A DNA stretch of 64,000 nt, taken from contig JACJYZ010000002.1 in the NCBI GenBank assembly GCA_020635855.1, positions 1,054,001 to 1,118,000 on the forward strand, in the 5' to 3' direction. Under the pieces are notes generated by a model. That model made no database searches, was not told where the DNA came from, and was given only the letters and a program-made list of their open reading frames with translations. The stretch is from Flavobacteriales bacterium. GTDB lineage: Bacteria; Bacteroidota; Bacteroidia; JACJYZ01. Numbering within the stretch: the first letter of the stretch is position 1; every line of letters begins with the position of its first letter. Positions 8,956 through 18,065 of this stretch are shown in pieces. A program made the translations under genes and the position numbers.

Positions 8956-10304
8956 ACAGCCGCATTGTCTCTTTGATCATGGCAGCCATTTTTACTTTCA
9001 TTTTCGTGTCTTCGGTGGAAGGGGTGACCATGTATGCCGAAGTGGGTGTTTTTGTCTTGCTGTATGCATTCCTGCAGTGGTTTTCTTCCATCGGAAGAGA
9101 TGTGCCCATCCGGTGGTTGATCGTTTGTGTCGCATTGGTACAATGGGTGGTTGCTCCTTTTCTGTCCTATCATTTCTTCACAGAAAGTGAATTCTACGGC
9201 ATGGTGATCGATGAGACGGAATACATGAACTATGTGGTTCCTGCTACATTGGCATATTCCCTCATACTTCTGTTGCCACTGGGACGAAAGAAAGCCAATT
9301 GGGAAGTGAACTTCAGCAATGACCTGGGTTATATCCGCAAAGCTGGCAGGCTGTTGTATATAGTGGGCATTCTCAGCTATCTTCTGCGAACCTCCATGCC
9401 GGCTTCCCTCGGTTATTTTTTCGGATTGATGCAGAACTTCTCCATCATCGGAGCCATGTATCTCTATCTGGCCAACGTACAGGGAAAGATGATCTGGTTG
9501 ATCCTGTCGTTTGCGCCTGTGTTGATCAACGCCGGTGAAAGTTCCGTGTTTCATGACCTGATCTTATGGGGTGGTTACCTTTTTATGCTGTACGCATTCA
9601 TTGACAGGATCACTGTGACCCGGAAGGTTGTTCTTACTGCGGCCGGTTTGTTAATGGTAGTTTTGATCCAGTCCATTAAAAAAGATTATCGAACGGCGAT
9701 CTTTGAGAATGACGATGCCAGTAAAACCGAATTGATCATGGAGATTGCCGGTGAGAAGCTGGAAGAAAACCAGTCCGAAGATTTCTGGCAGGCATTTGTA
9801 GACCGGTTGAACCAGGGTTGGATCATTGCACGCATCATGGACAAGGTGCCTTCCGAAGAACCTTATGCCATGGGTAAGACCATATCCGACGGCGTTCGCG
9901 CAGCATTTGTTCCAAGAATCCTGGATCCCAATAAACCCAAGTCAGGAGGAGGGGAAAATTTTGAGAAATACACGGGTATTGCCCTGAGAGGAGCCAGCAT
10001 GAACCTGGGATTGGTGGGTGAAGCGTATGCCAATTTCGGTCGGAACGGCGGAATTCTTTTTATGGCCATCTACGGGTTGTTTTTCAACCTGGTATTCAGA
10101 CAAATTACCAGGGTATCTTATCAAAGGCCTGAAATCATTTTGTGGGTGCCGTTCCTCTTCTTTTATGTGGTGAAAGCGGAAGATGATTTTCTCACAGCGT
10201 TTAACCAGTTCATGAAATCCGCCTTCCTGGTTGTGGCGGTTCTCTGGTACATGAAACGGTTCCGGATACCGCCTGCATCCATTGAGGAAGAATCCGCCTC
10301 ATGA
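8952..10304 (+). CDS. Wzy-like polysaccharide polymerase (multi-spanning membrane protein)
   Basis: 450 residues from the ATG at 8952, which overlaps the preceding stop; an earlier in-frame ATG at 8856 lies inside the upstream gene and is rejected. About ten hydrophobic segments flank a large soluble loop (about residues 225-325). Near the C-terminus, ASMNLGLVGEAYANFGRNGG followed by a membrane segment matches the region conserved in O-antigen/oligosaccharide-repeat polymerases. It is the only polytopic protein in the cluster, which supports a polymerase role. A flippase is not excluded but is less likely, because the conserved loop and topology do not look like Wzx. Confidence 0.65.
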   Translation: MNSRIVSLIMAAIFTFIFVSSVEGVTMYAEVGVFVLLYAFLQWFSSIGRDVPIRWLIVCVALVQWVVAPFLSYHFFTESEFYGMVIDETEYMNYVVPATLAYSLILLLPLGRKKANWEVNFSNDLGYIRKAGRLLYIVGILSYLLRTSMPASLGYFFGLMQNFSIIGAMYLYLANVQGKMIWLILSFAPVLINAGESSVFHDLILWGGYLFMLYAFIDRITVTRKVVLTAAGLLMVVLIQSIKKDYRTAIFENDDASKTELIMEIAGEKLEENQSEDFWQAFVDRLNQGWIIARIMDKVPSEEPYAMGKTISDGVRAAFVPRILDPNKPKSGGGENFEKYTGIALRGASMNLGLVGEAYANFGRNGGILFMAIYGLFFNLVFRQITRVSYQRPEIILWVPFLFFYVVKAEDDFLTAFNQFMKSAFLVVAVLWYMKRFRIPPASIEEESAS

Positions 10305-11395
10305 AAATTGCATTCACATACCTGACCGCATACAAGGGTACCGGAGGCATTGAGAAATTCAATCGCTCTTTCATCGCTGCCATCCGAGAAACCGAACCTG
10401 CAGTGCAACTGGTGTCACTGCATGATTCGAAGGATGTCCCGGGAGACGTTCCCGTGCATGCATTCAACGGACGATTGCTTCCTTACCTGCGCAAGGTGTT
10501 TGCCATCCTGCGGGAAACAGATGTATTGTTTGTCGGACATGTGAACCTTTGGGTCGTTATCCTCCTTGGCAAGTTCCTGAAACCACGTCTCAAAGTGGTG
10601 TTAATTGCACATGGCATTGATGTGTGGAATCCCATGCCTGTATGGAAAAAGAAGGCCCTGGTGAAAGCCGATCACATCCTGGCCGTTAGCTCCTATACCC
10701 GGCAACGTATCCTGGATATCTTTGACGTTGCACCCGACAAAGTCTCCGTTTTTCACAACACCATCGGATATGAGATGCGCACGAAACCTACGCTGGCTCC
10801 GGCTGCACGACTTCGGGAAAAGTTCGGGTTTTCTGCCACCGATCGCGTGGTGCTCACCGTTGCCAGGTTGTCTTCGGGAGAAGCCTATAAAGGATATGAT
10901 AAAGTCATTGCCGCATTGCCCGAAGTGAGAAAGCTGATTCCCTCCGTCAGGTACGTGATCCTGGGCAAATATGACGAGGGTGAAAAACAACGGGTGGATG
11001 CACTGATCATGACCCATGGAGTGCAGGACCTGGTAAGGCTTGCCGGCTATGTGGATGATGAGGTTCTGCAAGCCTATTACAACCTGTCGGATGCGTTTGT
11101 GATGCCTTCGCTGCATGAAGGTTTTGGAATTGTGTTCATCGAAGCCATGGCATACGGCCTTCCGGTGGTGGCCGGCAACAAAGATGGAAGTGTGGATGCA
11201 CTCGATCACGGGCGCCTGGGGACATTGGTGGATCCTGAAAACCCGGAAGAGGTTCGCGAGGCTATCTGCGCATGCCTTGCAGACCCCACACAAGCCGACA
11301 TGGAGCACCGGTTAAAACGGCAACATGACGTGTACGAAACCTTCGGGTATGACCGGTTTGTAGAAAACCTGAAAACCATCCTTCAAACGATCTGA
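10301..11395 (+). CDS. Glycosyltransferase family 4 protein
   Basis: 364 residues. The acceptor side has AYKGTGGIEKFNRSFIAAI, with the glycine loop. The donor side has RVVLTVARLSSGEAYKGYDK, then MPSLHEGFGIVFIEAMAYGL (complete E-x7-E motif), then VVAGNKDGSVDAL. This is the canonical retaining GT4 pattern, as in mannosyl- and glucosyltransferases of capsule loci. ATGA overlap with the polymerase gene and a one-base gap to asnB indicate one transcript. Confidence 0.9.
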   Translation: MKIAFTYLTAYKGTGGIEKFNRSFIAAIRETEPAVQLVSLHDSKDVPGDVPVHAFNGRLLPYLRKVFAILRETDVLFVGHVNLWVVILLGKFLKPRLKVVLIAHGIDVWNPMPVWKKKALVKADHILAVSSYTRQRILDIFDVAPDKVSVFHNTIGYEMRTKPTLAPAARLREKFGFSATDRVVLTVARLSSGEAYKGYDKVIAALPEVRKLIPSVRYVILGKYDEGEKQRVDALIMTHGVQDLVRLAGYVDDEVLQAYYNLSDAFVMPSLHEGFGIVFIEAMAYGLPVVAGNKDGSVDALDHGRLGTLVDPENPEEVREAICACLADPTQADMEHRLKRQHDVYETFGYDRFVENLKTILQTI

Positions 11396-11396
11396 T

Positions 11397-13226
11397 ATGT
11401 GCGGAATAGCTGGTATAATGACTTTGAAGGAAGGCGCCAGGCAGGAGCCGGATGCAATCGTTCGCATGACCGAATCCATTTCACACCGTGGCCCCGATCA
11501 CCAGGGATTCTTTGTTGAGGACGGTTTGCAATTGGGCCATCGCAGGCTATCAATCCTCGACCTTTCTGCCGCCGGTAACCAACCCATGGAAAGTGCCTGC
11601 GGACGATATGTGATCATTCACAATGGTGAGATCTACAATTTCCGGGAAGTACGACAGCAACTTACCGATCATGACTTCACGACCCATACCGATACGGAAG
11701 TCATTCTGGCAGCATATGCAAAATGGGGGAGGGCATGCCTGGAGAAATTCAACGGCATGTTCGCCTTTGCCATCTGGGATAAACAGGAACGGGTCTTGTT
11801 CATTGCCCGCGATCGGTTGGGTATCAAACCCCTGTATTACCATGCCGATGGCAACCGACTTGTGTTTGCTTCGGAAGTAAGATCCCTGCTGGCTTCGGGC
11901 CAGGTTCCGCGCAAACTGAGCATGGCTTCCCTCGCCGAATATCTGCGTTACCAAACCGTACATGCCCCGTCCACACTCCTGCAAGATGTACACATGCTGA
12001 TGCCAGGCCATTGCCTGATGGCAGACCGCAACGGGGTGCGAACAGAAGCATGGTGGACGCTCACGTACCGTCCGGTTTCCGATTCGCCGGAACAGGTTCG
12101 GAAACGGGTGAAGGAATTGTTCTACCGGGCCGTCGAGCGAAGGTTGGTGTCGGATGTGCCTTTCGGGGCCTTTCTTTCGGGAGGGATTGATTCAAGCGCC
12201 GTGGTGGGTGCCATGTCGGAAGTGTCTACTCAGCCGGTCAGCACTTTTTCGGTTGTGTTCAGGGAAGAAGCGTATTCGGAACGGGAGTTTGCTGCCATGG
12301 TGGCCAAAAGGTTTCATGCCAAACACCATGAGATTTTACTGGAAGCAAAGGATTTTCTGCATGCATTGCCGGATGCCCTGGGAGCCATGGATCATCCGAG
12401 CGGTGATGGCCCCAATACCTATGTGGTGTCAAAAGTGACCCGGGCAGCCGGTATCACCATGGCGTTGTCAGGGTTGGGGGGAGATGAATTGTTTGCAGGG
12501 TACCCCATTTTCAAAAGAATGCACAGGTTGCATCAGTACCGCTGGTTGTTCGGTTTGCCCGCACCGTTGAAACGCATGCTGATGCTCGCAGGAGGAAAAG
12601 GCATACAACAGCAGAAGATCCGGCAAATCCTGCAATTGCCGGCGTATGATTTTGATGCCATCTATGCCCTGAACAGACAAGTGCTGCTTGATCGCCAGAT
12701 CGCTTCCCTGCTGGCTTCCGAACATCCACAGAACAGGTTGGTTCGCCAGGAGGACAGTGTGCCCGTGTTATCGCAGGTTTCCAGGGCGGAGATCACTACA
12801 TACATGCAAAACGTGTTGTTGCGCGATGCAGACCAGATGAGCATGGCCCATGCCCTGGAGGTGCGTGTGCCCTTCCTCGATCATGAATTGGTGGAGTATG
12901 TATATTCACTCGGTGATGACATGAAATATCCCGCCACACCCAAAAAACTGCTGACCGATAGCCTTGCGGGATTGTTGCCTGATGAGATCGTGAACCGTCC
13001 CAAGATGGGCTTCGTATTGCCCTGGGAAGTGTGGATGCGCAATGAGCTGAAGGACTTCTGTCGGGAACGAATCGGTCTGCTGCAGGAAAATACATGCTGG
13101 CGACCGGATGCATTGACCGGCTTGTGGGATGATTTCCTGCAAGGAAATCCATCGGTTACATGGTCGCGGATCTGGCCACTTGTTGCACTTAGCGACTGGA
13201 TACAAAAACTCGATATTGACGTCTAG
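11397..13226 (+). CDS. asnB: Asparagine synthase (glutamine-hydrolysing) or related amidotransferase
   Basis: 609 residues, the normal AsnB length. After Met removal Cys2 of MCGIAGIM is the N-terminal glutaminase nucleophile, and HRGPDHQG and NGEIYNFREVR complete the class II amidotransferase domain. The synthetase half has the PP-loop SGGIDSS at residues 261-267 and LSGLGGDELFAGYP. Known members make asparagine from aspartate and glutamine; homologues inside polysaccharide loci are suspected of amidating uronic acids or other carboxylated sugars. Its place between glycosyltransferase genes favours the second role here, but this is inference. Confidence 0.87.
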   Translation: MCGIAGIMTLKEGARQEPDAIVRMTESISHRGPDHQGFFVEDGLQLGHRRLSILDLSAAGNQPMESACGRYVIIHNGEIYNFREVRQQLTDHDFTTHTDTEVILAAYAKWGRACLEKFNGMFAFAIWDKQERVLFIARDRLGIKPLYYHADGNRLVFASEVRSLLASGQVPRKLSMASLAEYLRYQTVHAPSTLLQDVHMLMPGHCLMADRNGVRTEAWWTLTYRPVSDSPEQVRKRVKELFYRAVERRLVSDVPFGAFLSGGIDSSAVVGAMSEVSTQPVSTFSVVFREEAYSEREFAAMVAKRFHAKHHEILLEAKDFLHALPDALGAMDHPSGDGPNTYVVSKVTRAAGITMALSGLGGDELFAGYPIFKRMHRLHQYRWLFGLPAPLKRMLMLAGGKGIQQQKIRQILQLPAYDFDAIYALNRQVLLDRQIASLLASEHPQNRLVRQEDSVPVLSQVSRAEITTYMQNVLLRDADQMSMAHALEVRVPFLDHELVEYVYSLGDDMKYPATPKKLLTDSLAGLLPDEIVNRPKMGFVLPWEVWMRNELKDFCRERIGLLQENTCWRPDALTGLWDDFLQGNPSVTWSRIWPLVALSDWIQKLDIDV

Positions 13227-14385
13227 AAAGAAGATACTGGTATTTTCGGAATGGTATCTGCCCGGGTTCAAAGCAGGCGGCCCCATCCGGTCTGTGGCAG
13301 AAATGGTGCGTGCACTCGGCGATGAGTTTGATTTTTACGTGTGTACAACCAACCGCGACCTGGGTTCAGCAAATCCGTATCCGGAGGTTCCATCGGATAC
13401 CTGGGTACAGGTGGGCTCAGCGAAGGTGCTGTACCTTGAACCTTCTGCAATCACGCGGAAAAAGATACGTTCGTTGCTGACAGAGCAGCCGTGGGATTTT
13501 GTATGCCTCAATAGCATGTTCGCTATGAAGTTCGCCATCATGCCCCTGGTCCTGCATGGTATTTTTAATACGCCCGGTCAGTTGGTCCTGGCTCCCCGAG
13601 GTATGTTGGGTGCCGGTGCCCTGGCCATCAAATCGTTTAAGAAGAAAGTTTTCCTGGCCATCCTGAAAACAACCGGCCTTACGCGCCGGATCATGTGGCA
13701 GGTTACGTCCGCAGAAGAAGCGGTGGAAGTTCGTTCGGTTTTCGGACCTTCCGCTCACATTTGCCTGACCGGAAATATTTTTTCACTGCGACCGCTTACA
13801 CCTCGCGAGGGAAATGTGAAAATGCCTGGCATCCTCAAACTGATTTTCCTGTCGCGCATATCGCCGAAGAAGAACCTCCTGTACGCCTTGCAACGGTTAC
13901 AAAAACTACCGGTGAAGGGTCAGGTTGTACTGGATGTGTATGGGCCGCCGGAGGATGGGAGCTACTGGGATGAATGCCAACAGGTGATCGCACAGCTTCC
14001 CCCATCCGTTCAGGTAAGTTACAAGGGAGAGTTGCCTTCGGCGCAGGTGGGACATACCTTCACGAAATACCACTTTTTTTTCTTCCCGACCCGCCATGAG
14101 AACTTCGGACATGTGATCATAGAGAGCCTTGGTGCCGGTTGCCCGGTGATCCTGAGTGACCAGACCCCCTGGCGCAACCTGGAAAGCGAGAAGGCCGGCT
14201 GGGATGTGCCACTGGAAGATTCCCTCAGGTTTGAAAGCATCTTGGTGCAATGCCTGGACATGGGTAGTCAAGTGTATGAGGAATGGTCAATGGCCAGCAG
14301 GCGATATGCGGAAGCGTTTGAACGCTCACAGGATGCCATTCAACAGCACCGGAATATGTTCGGGGGAACCATCCCGGTGAATTGA
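13216..14385 (+). CDS. Glycosyltransferase, GT4-like
   Basis: About 389 residues if it begins at the TTG at 13216, which overlaps the last bases of asnB. The frame is open further upstream (ATG at 13129), but homology-like sequence begins only at KKILVFSEWYLPGFKAGGP, so the shorter form is preferred. The donor domain reads LKLIFLSRISPKKNLLYAL, FFPTRHENFGHVIIESLGAG (E-x7-E) and PVILSDQTPWRNLE. It belongs to the group often paired with WcaF-type acetyltransferases, the next gene downstream. Confidence 0.82.
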   Translation: MTSRKKILVFSEWYLPGFKAGGPIRSVAEMVRALGDEFDFYVCTTNRDLGSANPYPEVPSDTWVQVGSAKVLYLEPSAITRKKIRSLLTEQPWDFVCLNSMFAMKFAIMPLVLHGIFNTPGQLVLAPRGMLGAGALAIKSFKKKVFLAILKTTGLTRRIMWQVTSAEEAVEVRSVFGPSAHICLTGNIFSLRPLTPREGNVKMPGILKLIFLSRISPKKNLLYALQRLQKLPVKGQVVLDVYGPPEDGSYWDECQQVIAQLPPSVQVSYKGELPSAQVGHTFTKYHFFFFPTRHENFGHVIIESLGAGCPVILSDQTPWRNLESEKAGWDVPLEDSLRFESILVQCLDMGSQVYEEWSMASRRYAEAFERSQDAIQQHRNMFGGTIPVN

Positions 14386-14404
14386 CGTACATTGCGCGAG
14401 TATC

Positions 14405-14956
14405 ATGGGAAAAACGGATCTCTCTACCTTCAGTAACAAGGAATACCATCCGGGGCCATTCATCAGCAGGTCCATCTGGTATCTCGTGAATGTGATTTTC
14501 TTTCTCAATCCCCTGTTTCCGGTATCCTTCATCAAGGTAATGCTGTTGCGTATGTTCGGTGCCAAGGTGGGAAAAGGAGTGGTCATCAAACCGTCTGTGA
14601 ACATCAAGTACCCGTGGAAGCTGCAAATCGGTGACCACGTTTGGATAGGCGAGCGTGTGTGGATCGACAACCTGGCACAGGTGAGCATCGGCAGCCATGT
14701 ATGTCTTTCCCAGGGTGCCATGTTGCTGTGCGGTAACCACAATTACAAGAAACCTTCGTTTGATCTGATCACCGCACCCATTGTTTTGGAAGAAGGTGTG
14801 TGGATAGGTGCGCAAGCACTCGTTTGCCCGGGGGTGACCTGCCATTCCCATGCGGTGCTCGGTGTGCAGTCTGTGGCAGCGTCTGACCTGGAATCCTACA
14901 AAGTATACAGGGGCAACCCGGCGACGGTGGTGCGTGAAAGACGCATAGACGATTAG
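14405..14956 (+). CDS. wcaF: WcaF-like hexapeptide-repeat acetyltransferase
   Basis: 183 residues. An N-terminal hydrophobic stretch (SIWYLVNVIFFLNPLFPVSF) precedes left-handed beta-helix hexapeptides (KVGKGVVIKPSVNIKYPWKL, VWIGERVWIDNLAQVSIG). GNHNYKK supplies the catalytic histidine region, and YRGNPATVVRER is the usual LbH acetyltransferase ending. It should transfer acetyl from acetyl-CoA to a sugar of the repeat unit, as WcaF does for colanic acid. It is the last gene of the plus-strand cluster and converges on the antiporter gene. Confidence 0.85.
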   Translation: MGKTDLSTFSNKEYHPGPFISRSIWYLVNVIFFLNPLFPVSFIKVMLLRMFGAKVGKGVVIKPSVNIKYPWKLQIGDHVWIGERVWIDNLAQVSIGSHVCLSQGAMLLCGNHNYKKPSFDLITAPIVLEEGVWIGAQALVCPGVTCHSHAVLGVQSVAASDLESYKVYRGNPATVVRERRIDD

Positions 14957-14970
14957 TGATTCTTTCCTTC

Positions 14971-15015
14971 TTTACCTATTACCTCTATACTTCTTTACCC
15001 CTTTACCATTTTACC
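14971..15015. repeat. TTTACC-rich short direct repeats at a convergent gene junction
   Basis: Four TTTACC copies start at 14971, 14994, 15002 and 15010, with looser TTACC and TATACTT relatives between them. The run is almost pure pyrimidine on the plus strand. It fills the gap between two convergent genes and extends into the antiporter stop codon. No hairpin is evident. Confidence 0.55.
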
Positions 15016-16247
15016 TCCTTACTTTCCTCCTCCTTCGCTTTCCGCTTGAGTCCTGCAACAGAAAAAGGATGCCGCTGGACGAATGCGATCAGCAGGGTGC
15101 AGACCAGGATGCTGATGAAGATCATCGCATAGGTCAGGTCCTGGATGGGTTTGCCTTGTGCCAGTCCCCGCTGCAACGGAAGGGATGCAAGGATGGCAGG
15201 TACCAGTCCTTTCGGGGCCATGAACGCCATGGTGTCAAGGTCTTTCAAGGGCATTTTTCCGCGCACCAGCATCCGTACGATAAACGGCCGCATGACCAGG
15301 ATCAGCACCACAATCAGGAGGGCAGTCAGGTAGGGTGTCCATCCTGCAAATTGCATATGAATGCCTACGTACACAAAGAAGTAGGTTTGAATGATGAAGG
15401 CCAGTTCGGCAAAAAATTCGCGCTCACCCAGCAGCAGTTCCTGGGAGGCAAACCACTTGCCCATGGATGTTTTTCCAAGGAGGTGTGCATTTCCCAAGGT
15501 GATGCCGAATCCCAGCACGGCGATTCCGCCGTTGAACCCGAGCTTTTCAACGGCTCCGTAAAGTAGCAGTACCATGGCCAGATTGGAAAACAGCGGGGTT
15601 TGCATCCGGCGGATCCATTTGATCACGACCGACCAGATGAGTCCGAGCACAATGCCGGCAACAAGGGCAATCAGGAAAGACCTGAGGATGCCCAGAAGTA
15701 CGGGCCCCAGGTGAAAGACGCCTTCTTCCATGGCTGACAGCAACGACAGGCCCGTGACCAGGCAGAGTACATCGCTCAATGCAGATTCAAGCAGCAGAAT
15801 GGCACCACCCCGCGCATCCATTCCCAATTGGTTTACGATCGGGATAACGATGGCCGAAGATGTACCTCCTACGATGCATCCGAAAAAGGCAGCACCGATC
15901 GGCGGCACGTGGGCCAGGCCATATGCGATTCCTCCGGCCACAGCAGCCGTAACCAGAAAATGAAAAACCGTAAGCAGGGTGGCTGATCCCATGGAGCGGG
16001 CCACCTCGGAAAGCTGCAGTTTGGTGCCGCTTTCGAACAGGATAAGTACCAGGGTAATGGAAGTGAAAATAGGCCCTACCTGGCCGAAATCGGCTGGTTC
16101 CACCCATCCTGTTACGGGGCCGAACAAGATGCCGGCAAGTAGCAGCAGCAACACATTGGGGATACGTGTATAGCTGAACAATCCATTGAACAGGTAGGCC
16201 GAGAAAATCAGCAGGCCCAGTGCGATGATAACGGCAGATGCATCCAT
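15003..16247 (-). CDS. Cation/proton antiporter (CPA family)
   Basis: 414 residues from the ATG at 16247, which follows the upstream stop by four bases; longer starts lie inside that gene. About 12 membrane segments. Family landmarks are LVLILFESGTKLQL, GGTSSAIVIPIVNQLG and a membrane LLLESALSDVLCLV, whose Glu/Asp pair resembles the ESxxxD ion-binding region of NhaP/CPA1 exchangers. It would exchange Na+ or K+ for H+ at the inner membrane. The tail is very charged (KAKEEESKEVK). It is the last gene of a minus-strand run. Confidence 0.82.
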   Translation of the reverse strand: MDASAVIIALGLLIFSAYLFNGLFSYTRIPNVLLLLLAGILFGPVTGWVEPADFGQVGPIFTSITLVLILFESGTKLQLSEVARSMGSATLLTVFHFLVTAAVAGGIAYGLAHVPPIGAAFFGCIVGGTSSAIVIPIVNQLGMDARGGAILLLESALSDVLCLVTGLSLLSAMEEGVFHLGPVLLGILRSFLIALVAGIVLGLIWSVVIKWIRRMQTPLFSNLAMVLLLYGAVEKLGFNGGIAVLGFGITLGNAHLLGKTSMGKWFASQELLLGEREFFAELAFIIQTYFFVYVGIHMQFAGWTPYLTALLIVVLILVMRPFIVRMLVRGKMPLKDLDTMAFMAPKGLVPAILASLPLQRGLAQGKPIQDLTYAMIFISILVCTLLIAFVQRHPFSVAGLKRKAKEEESKEVKW

Positions 16248-16251
16248 CAGG

Positions 16252-17655
16252 TCAGGCGGGCAGTGCCGGGCTTTTGAAAACGATAAGTTTGTTTTGACTG
16301 AGTTCTTCCATGGCTTGCGCCATGCCTCCAATGCCCAGTCCGGATACGCTGCGTCCGCCGAAAGGCATCCAGTCTACCCGGAAAGCGGTGTGGTCATTGA
16401 TCATCACTGCCGCTGCATTCAGCCGGGAAGCGGCATGCAGGGCCTGGTCAACATCGCGGCTGAATACCGCCGCTTGGAAAGCATAGGGTAAGTCGTTCGC
16501 CCGATGAATGGCTTCATCCATATCGTCATATCCGTACACCGATATCACCGGGCCAAAGATCTCTTCTCGAGACAGTTTACAAGATTCAGGCGCATTGCTG
16601 ATGACCGTGGCTTCATAGCATCCGTTGTTCAGCATGCGTCCGCCGCAATGAAGCTTGCCACCACCTGTGACTGCTTCCTGTACCCATTGATGCACGCGTT
16701 CGCGGGCAGCTTCGGTAATGAGCGGACCGATTCCGGTTGCTTCCGACAACGGATCTCCCACCACTATTTTTTCAGCTTGTTGGCACAGCATGTCGGTGAT
16801 TTCGCTCAACATGCTCTTATGTACATATACCCGTTGGGTAGACACACATACCTGGCCGGCATGATAAAAACCTCCTTTGCACAGGGCGGGTATCATGGAA
16901 GGCAGGTCGGCGGAGCGGTCAACGATCACCGGTGCAACGCCGCCATGTTCCAATGCGACCCGGGTGCCGGGTGCGACATGTGCGTGCAGGTGCCACCCCA
17001 CGCGTGCCGAACCGATGAATGACAGGTATGCGGTCCGCGGGTCAATGGCCAGTTGTTCCGCCGCATCGTTGTTGCACAATGCAATCTGGCAGGCGTCTTC
17101 CGGTAAGCCGGCTTCCGCTAGCAGGCGGTGAAAGGCGAGGGCGGTAAGCGGGGTTGTGAGTGCAGGTTTCAGGATCACCGGGCATCCGGCTGCAATGGCA
17201 GGAATGGTCTGATGCACGGTCAGGTTGATGGGGTGGTTGAAAGCACTGATGGATACCACGGGACCGATGGGTTCTCTCGTTGTAAAGGCCCATCGTTGCC
17301 CCGAGGGCTGTGTGAGTCCCATCGGCACTTCTTCTCCCCGCATTTCCATTAGGTGTGCAACGGCAAGGCGGATGCTGTTGATGGCACGATCAGCTTCTAC
17401 CAGCGTATCCGTATAAGGCTTACCGCCTTCTTCCGCAGCCAGCCGGATAAAGTCTTCCTTCTGATTTTCCAACAGGCTAGCCGTTTTCTGCAGAATATCG
17501 ATTCGTTTGTGTTTGGGCAACCGGCTTTTGGGATCTGAAAAAAACCGCCGGGCGCGGTCCAGCATCTGATCGATTTCTTCCGGGGTTTGCAGAGGGTGTT
17601 CGGACAGAACACGACCTGAGTAGGGAGCTTGAATGATCAGTTGCTGGTTTTCCAT
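16252..17655 (-). CDS. NAD(P)-dependent aldehyde dehydrogenase
   Basis: 467 residues from the ATG at 17655, which overlaps the PmpB-like stop by four bases. The coenzyme motif is SFIGSARVG (usual SFTGS). The general base is the Glu of VALEHGG, and the catalytic Cys lies in GGFYHAGQVCVSTQRVYVH. REEIFGPVISVYGY and a C-terminal MPFGGRSVSGLG complete the superfamily. The closest named types by motif are non-phosphorylating glyceraldehyde-3-phosphate and lactaldehyde dehydrogenases, but the substrate cannot be fixed. Coupling to a sulfur transporter is odd, since no sulfonate or taurine genes are present. Confidence 0.85.
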   Translation of the reverse strand: MENQQLIIQAPYSGRVLSEHPLQTPEEIDQMLDRARRFFSDPKSRLPKHKRIDILQKTASLLENQKEDFIRLAAEEGGKPYTDTLVEADRAINSIRLAVAHLMEMRGEEVPMGLTQPSGQRWAFTTREPIGPVVSISAFNHPINLTVHQTIPAIAAGCPVILKPALTTPLTALAFHRLLAEAGLPEDACQIALCNNDAAEQLAIDPRTAYLSFIGSARVGWHLHAHVAPGTRVALEHGGVAPVIVDRSADLPSMIPALCKGGFYHAGQVCVSTQRVYVHKSMLSEITDMLCQQAEKIVVGDPLSEATGIGPLITEAARERVHQWVQEAVTGGGKLHCGGRMLNNGCYEATVISNAPESCKLSREEIFGPVISVYGYDDMDEAIHRANDLPYAFQAAVFSRDVDQALHAASRLNAAAVMINDHTAFRVDWMPFGGRSVSGLGIGGMAQAMEELSQNKLIVFKSPALPA

Positions 17656-18062
17656 CAGTGAGGGAGTTTGGGTTTGAGCCATCCGTAGAGGTAGGTGCCT
17701 GCAATGGCGCTGAGCAATGCAACCGCCATAACGGTGTAGCCGTTCCCGGTCAGGATGAAAAGGGGACCCGGGCATGCGCCGGTCATGCTCCATCCCAGTC
17801 CGAAAATGAAACCACCGATCATGAGGCCCTTGCTGAACTGGTATTGCGGCCACTGTATGTCTTGCCCGGAAAAGGTTTTGATCCGGTTTCGTTTAATCAG
17901 TTGGGTTGTGATCAATCCGGTTACAATGGCACTGCCGATGATGCCATACATATGGAACGATTGAAAATGGAACATCTCCTGGATTCTGAACCAGGAAACG
18001 GCTTCGGATTTGGTCAGGATGAAACCGAACAGGGCACCGTATATCAACATTCTCAAAGGCAT
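17655..18062 (-). CDS. YeeE/YedE-type half transporter, PmpB-like (DUF6691)
   Basis: 135 residues with four hydrophobic segments. FIFGLGWSMTGACPGPLFIL holds the conserved G-x-C-P-G-P cysteine motif of the YeeE/YedE (TsuA-related) family, which carries thiosulfate or other sulfur species across the inner membrane. This is the short second half of the transporter; the first half is encoded just upstream, three bases away. The two normally work as a pair (PmpA/PmpB). Its stop overlaps the aldehyde dehydrogenase start. Confidence 0.85.
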   Translation of the reverse strand: MPLRMLIYGALFGFILTKSEAVSWFRIQEMFHFQSFHMYGIIGSAIVTGLITTQLIKRNRIKTFSGQDIQWPQYQFSKGLMIGGFIFGLGWSMTGACPGPLFILTGNGYTVMAVALLSAIAGTYLYGWLKPKLPH

Positions 18063-18065
18063 ACG

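Noticed and set aside
15069..15566. Plus-strand frame opposite the antiporter gene
   Set aside because: Rich in Gln, His and Asp as expected of an antisense reading of a hydrophobic membrane protein.
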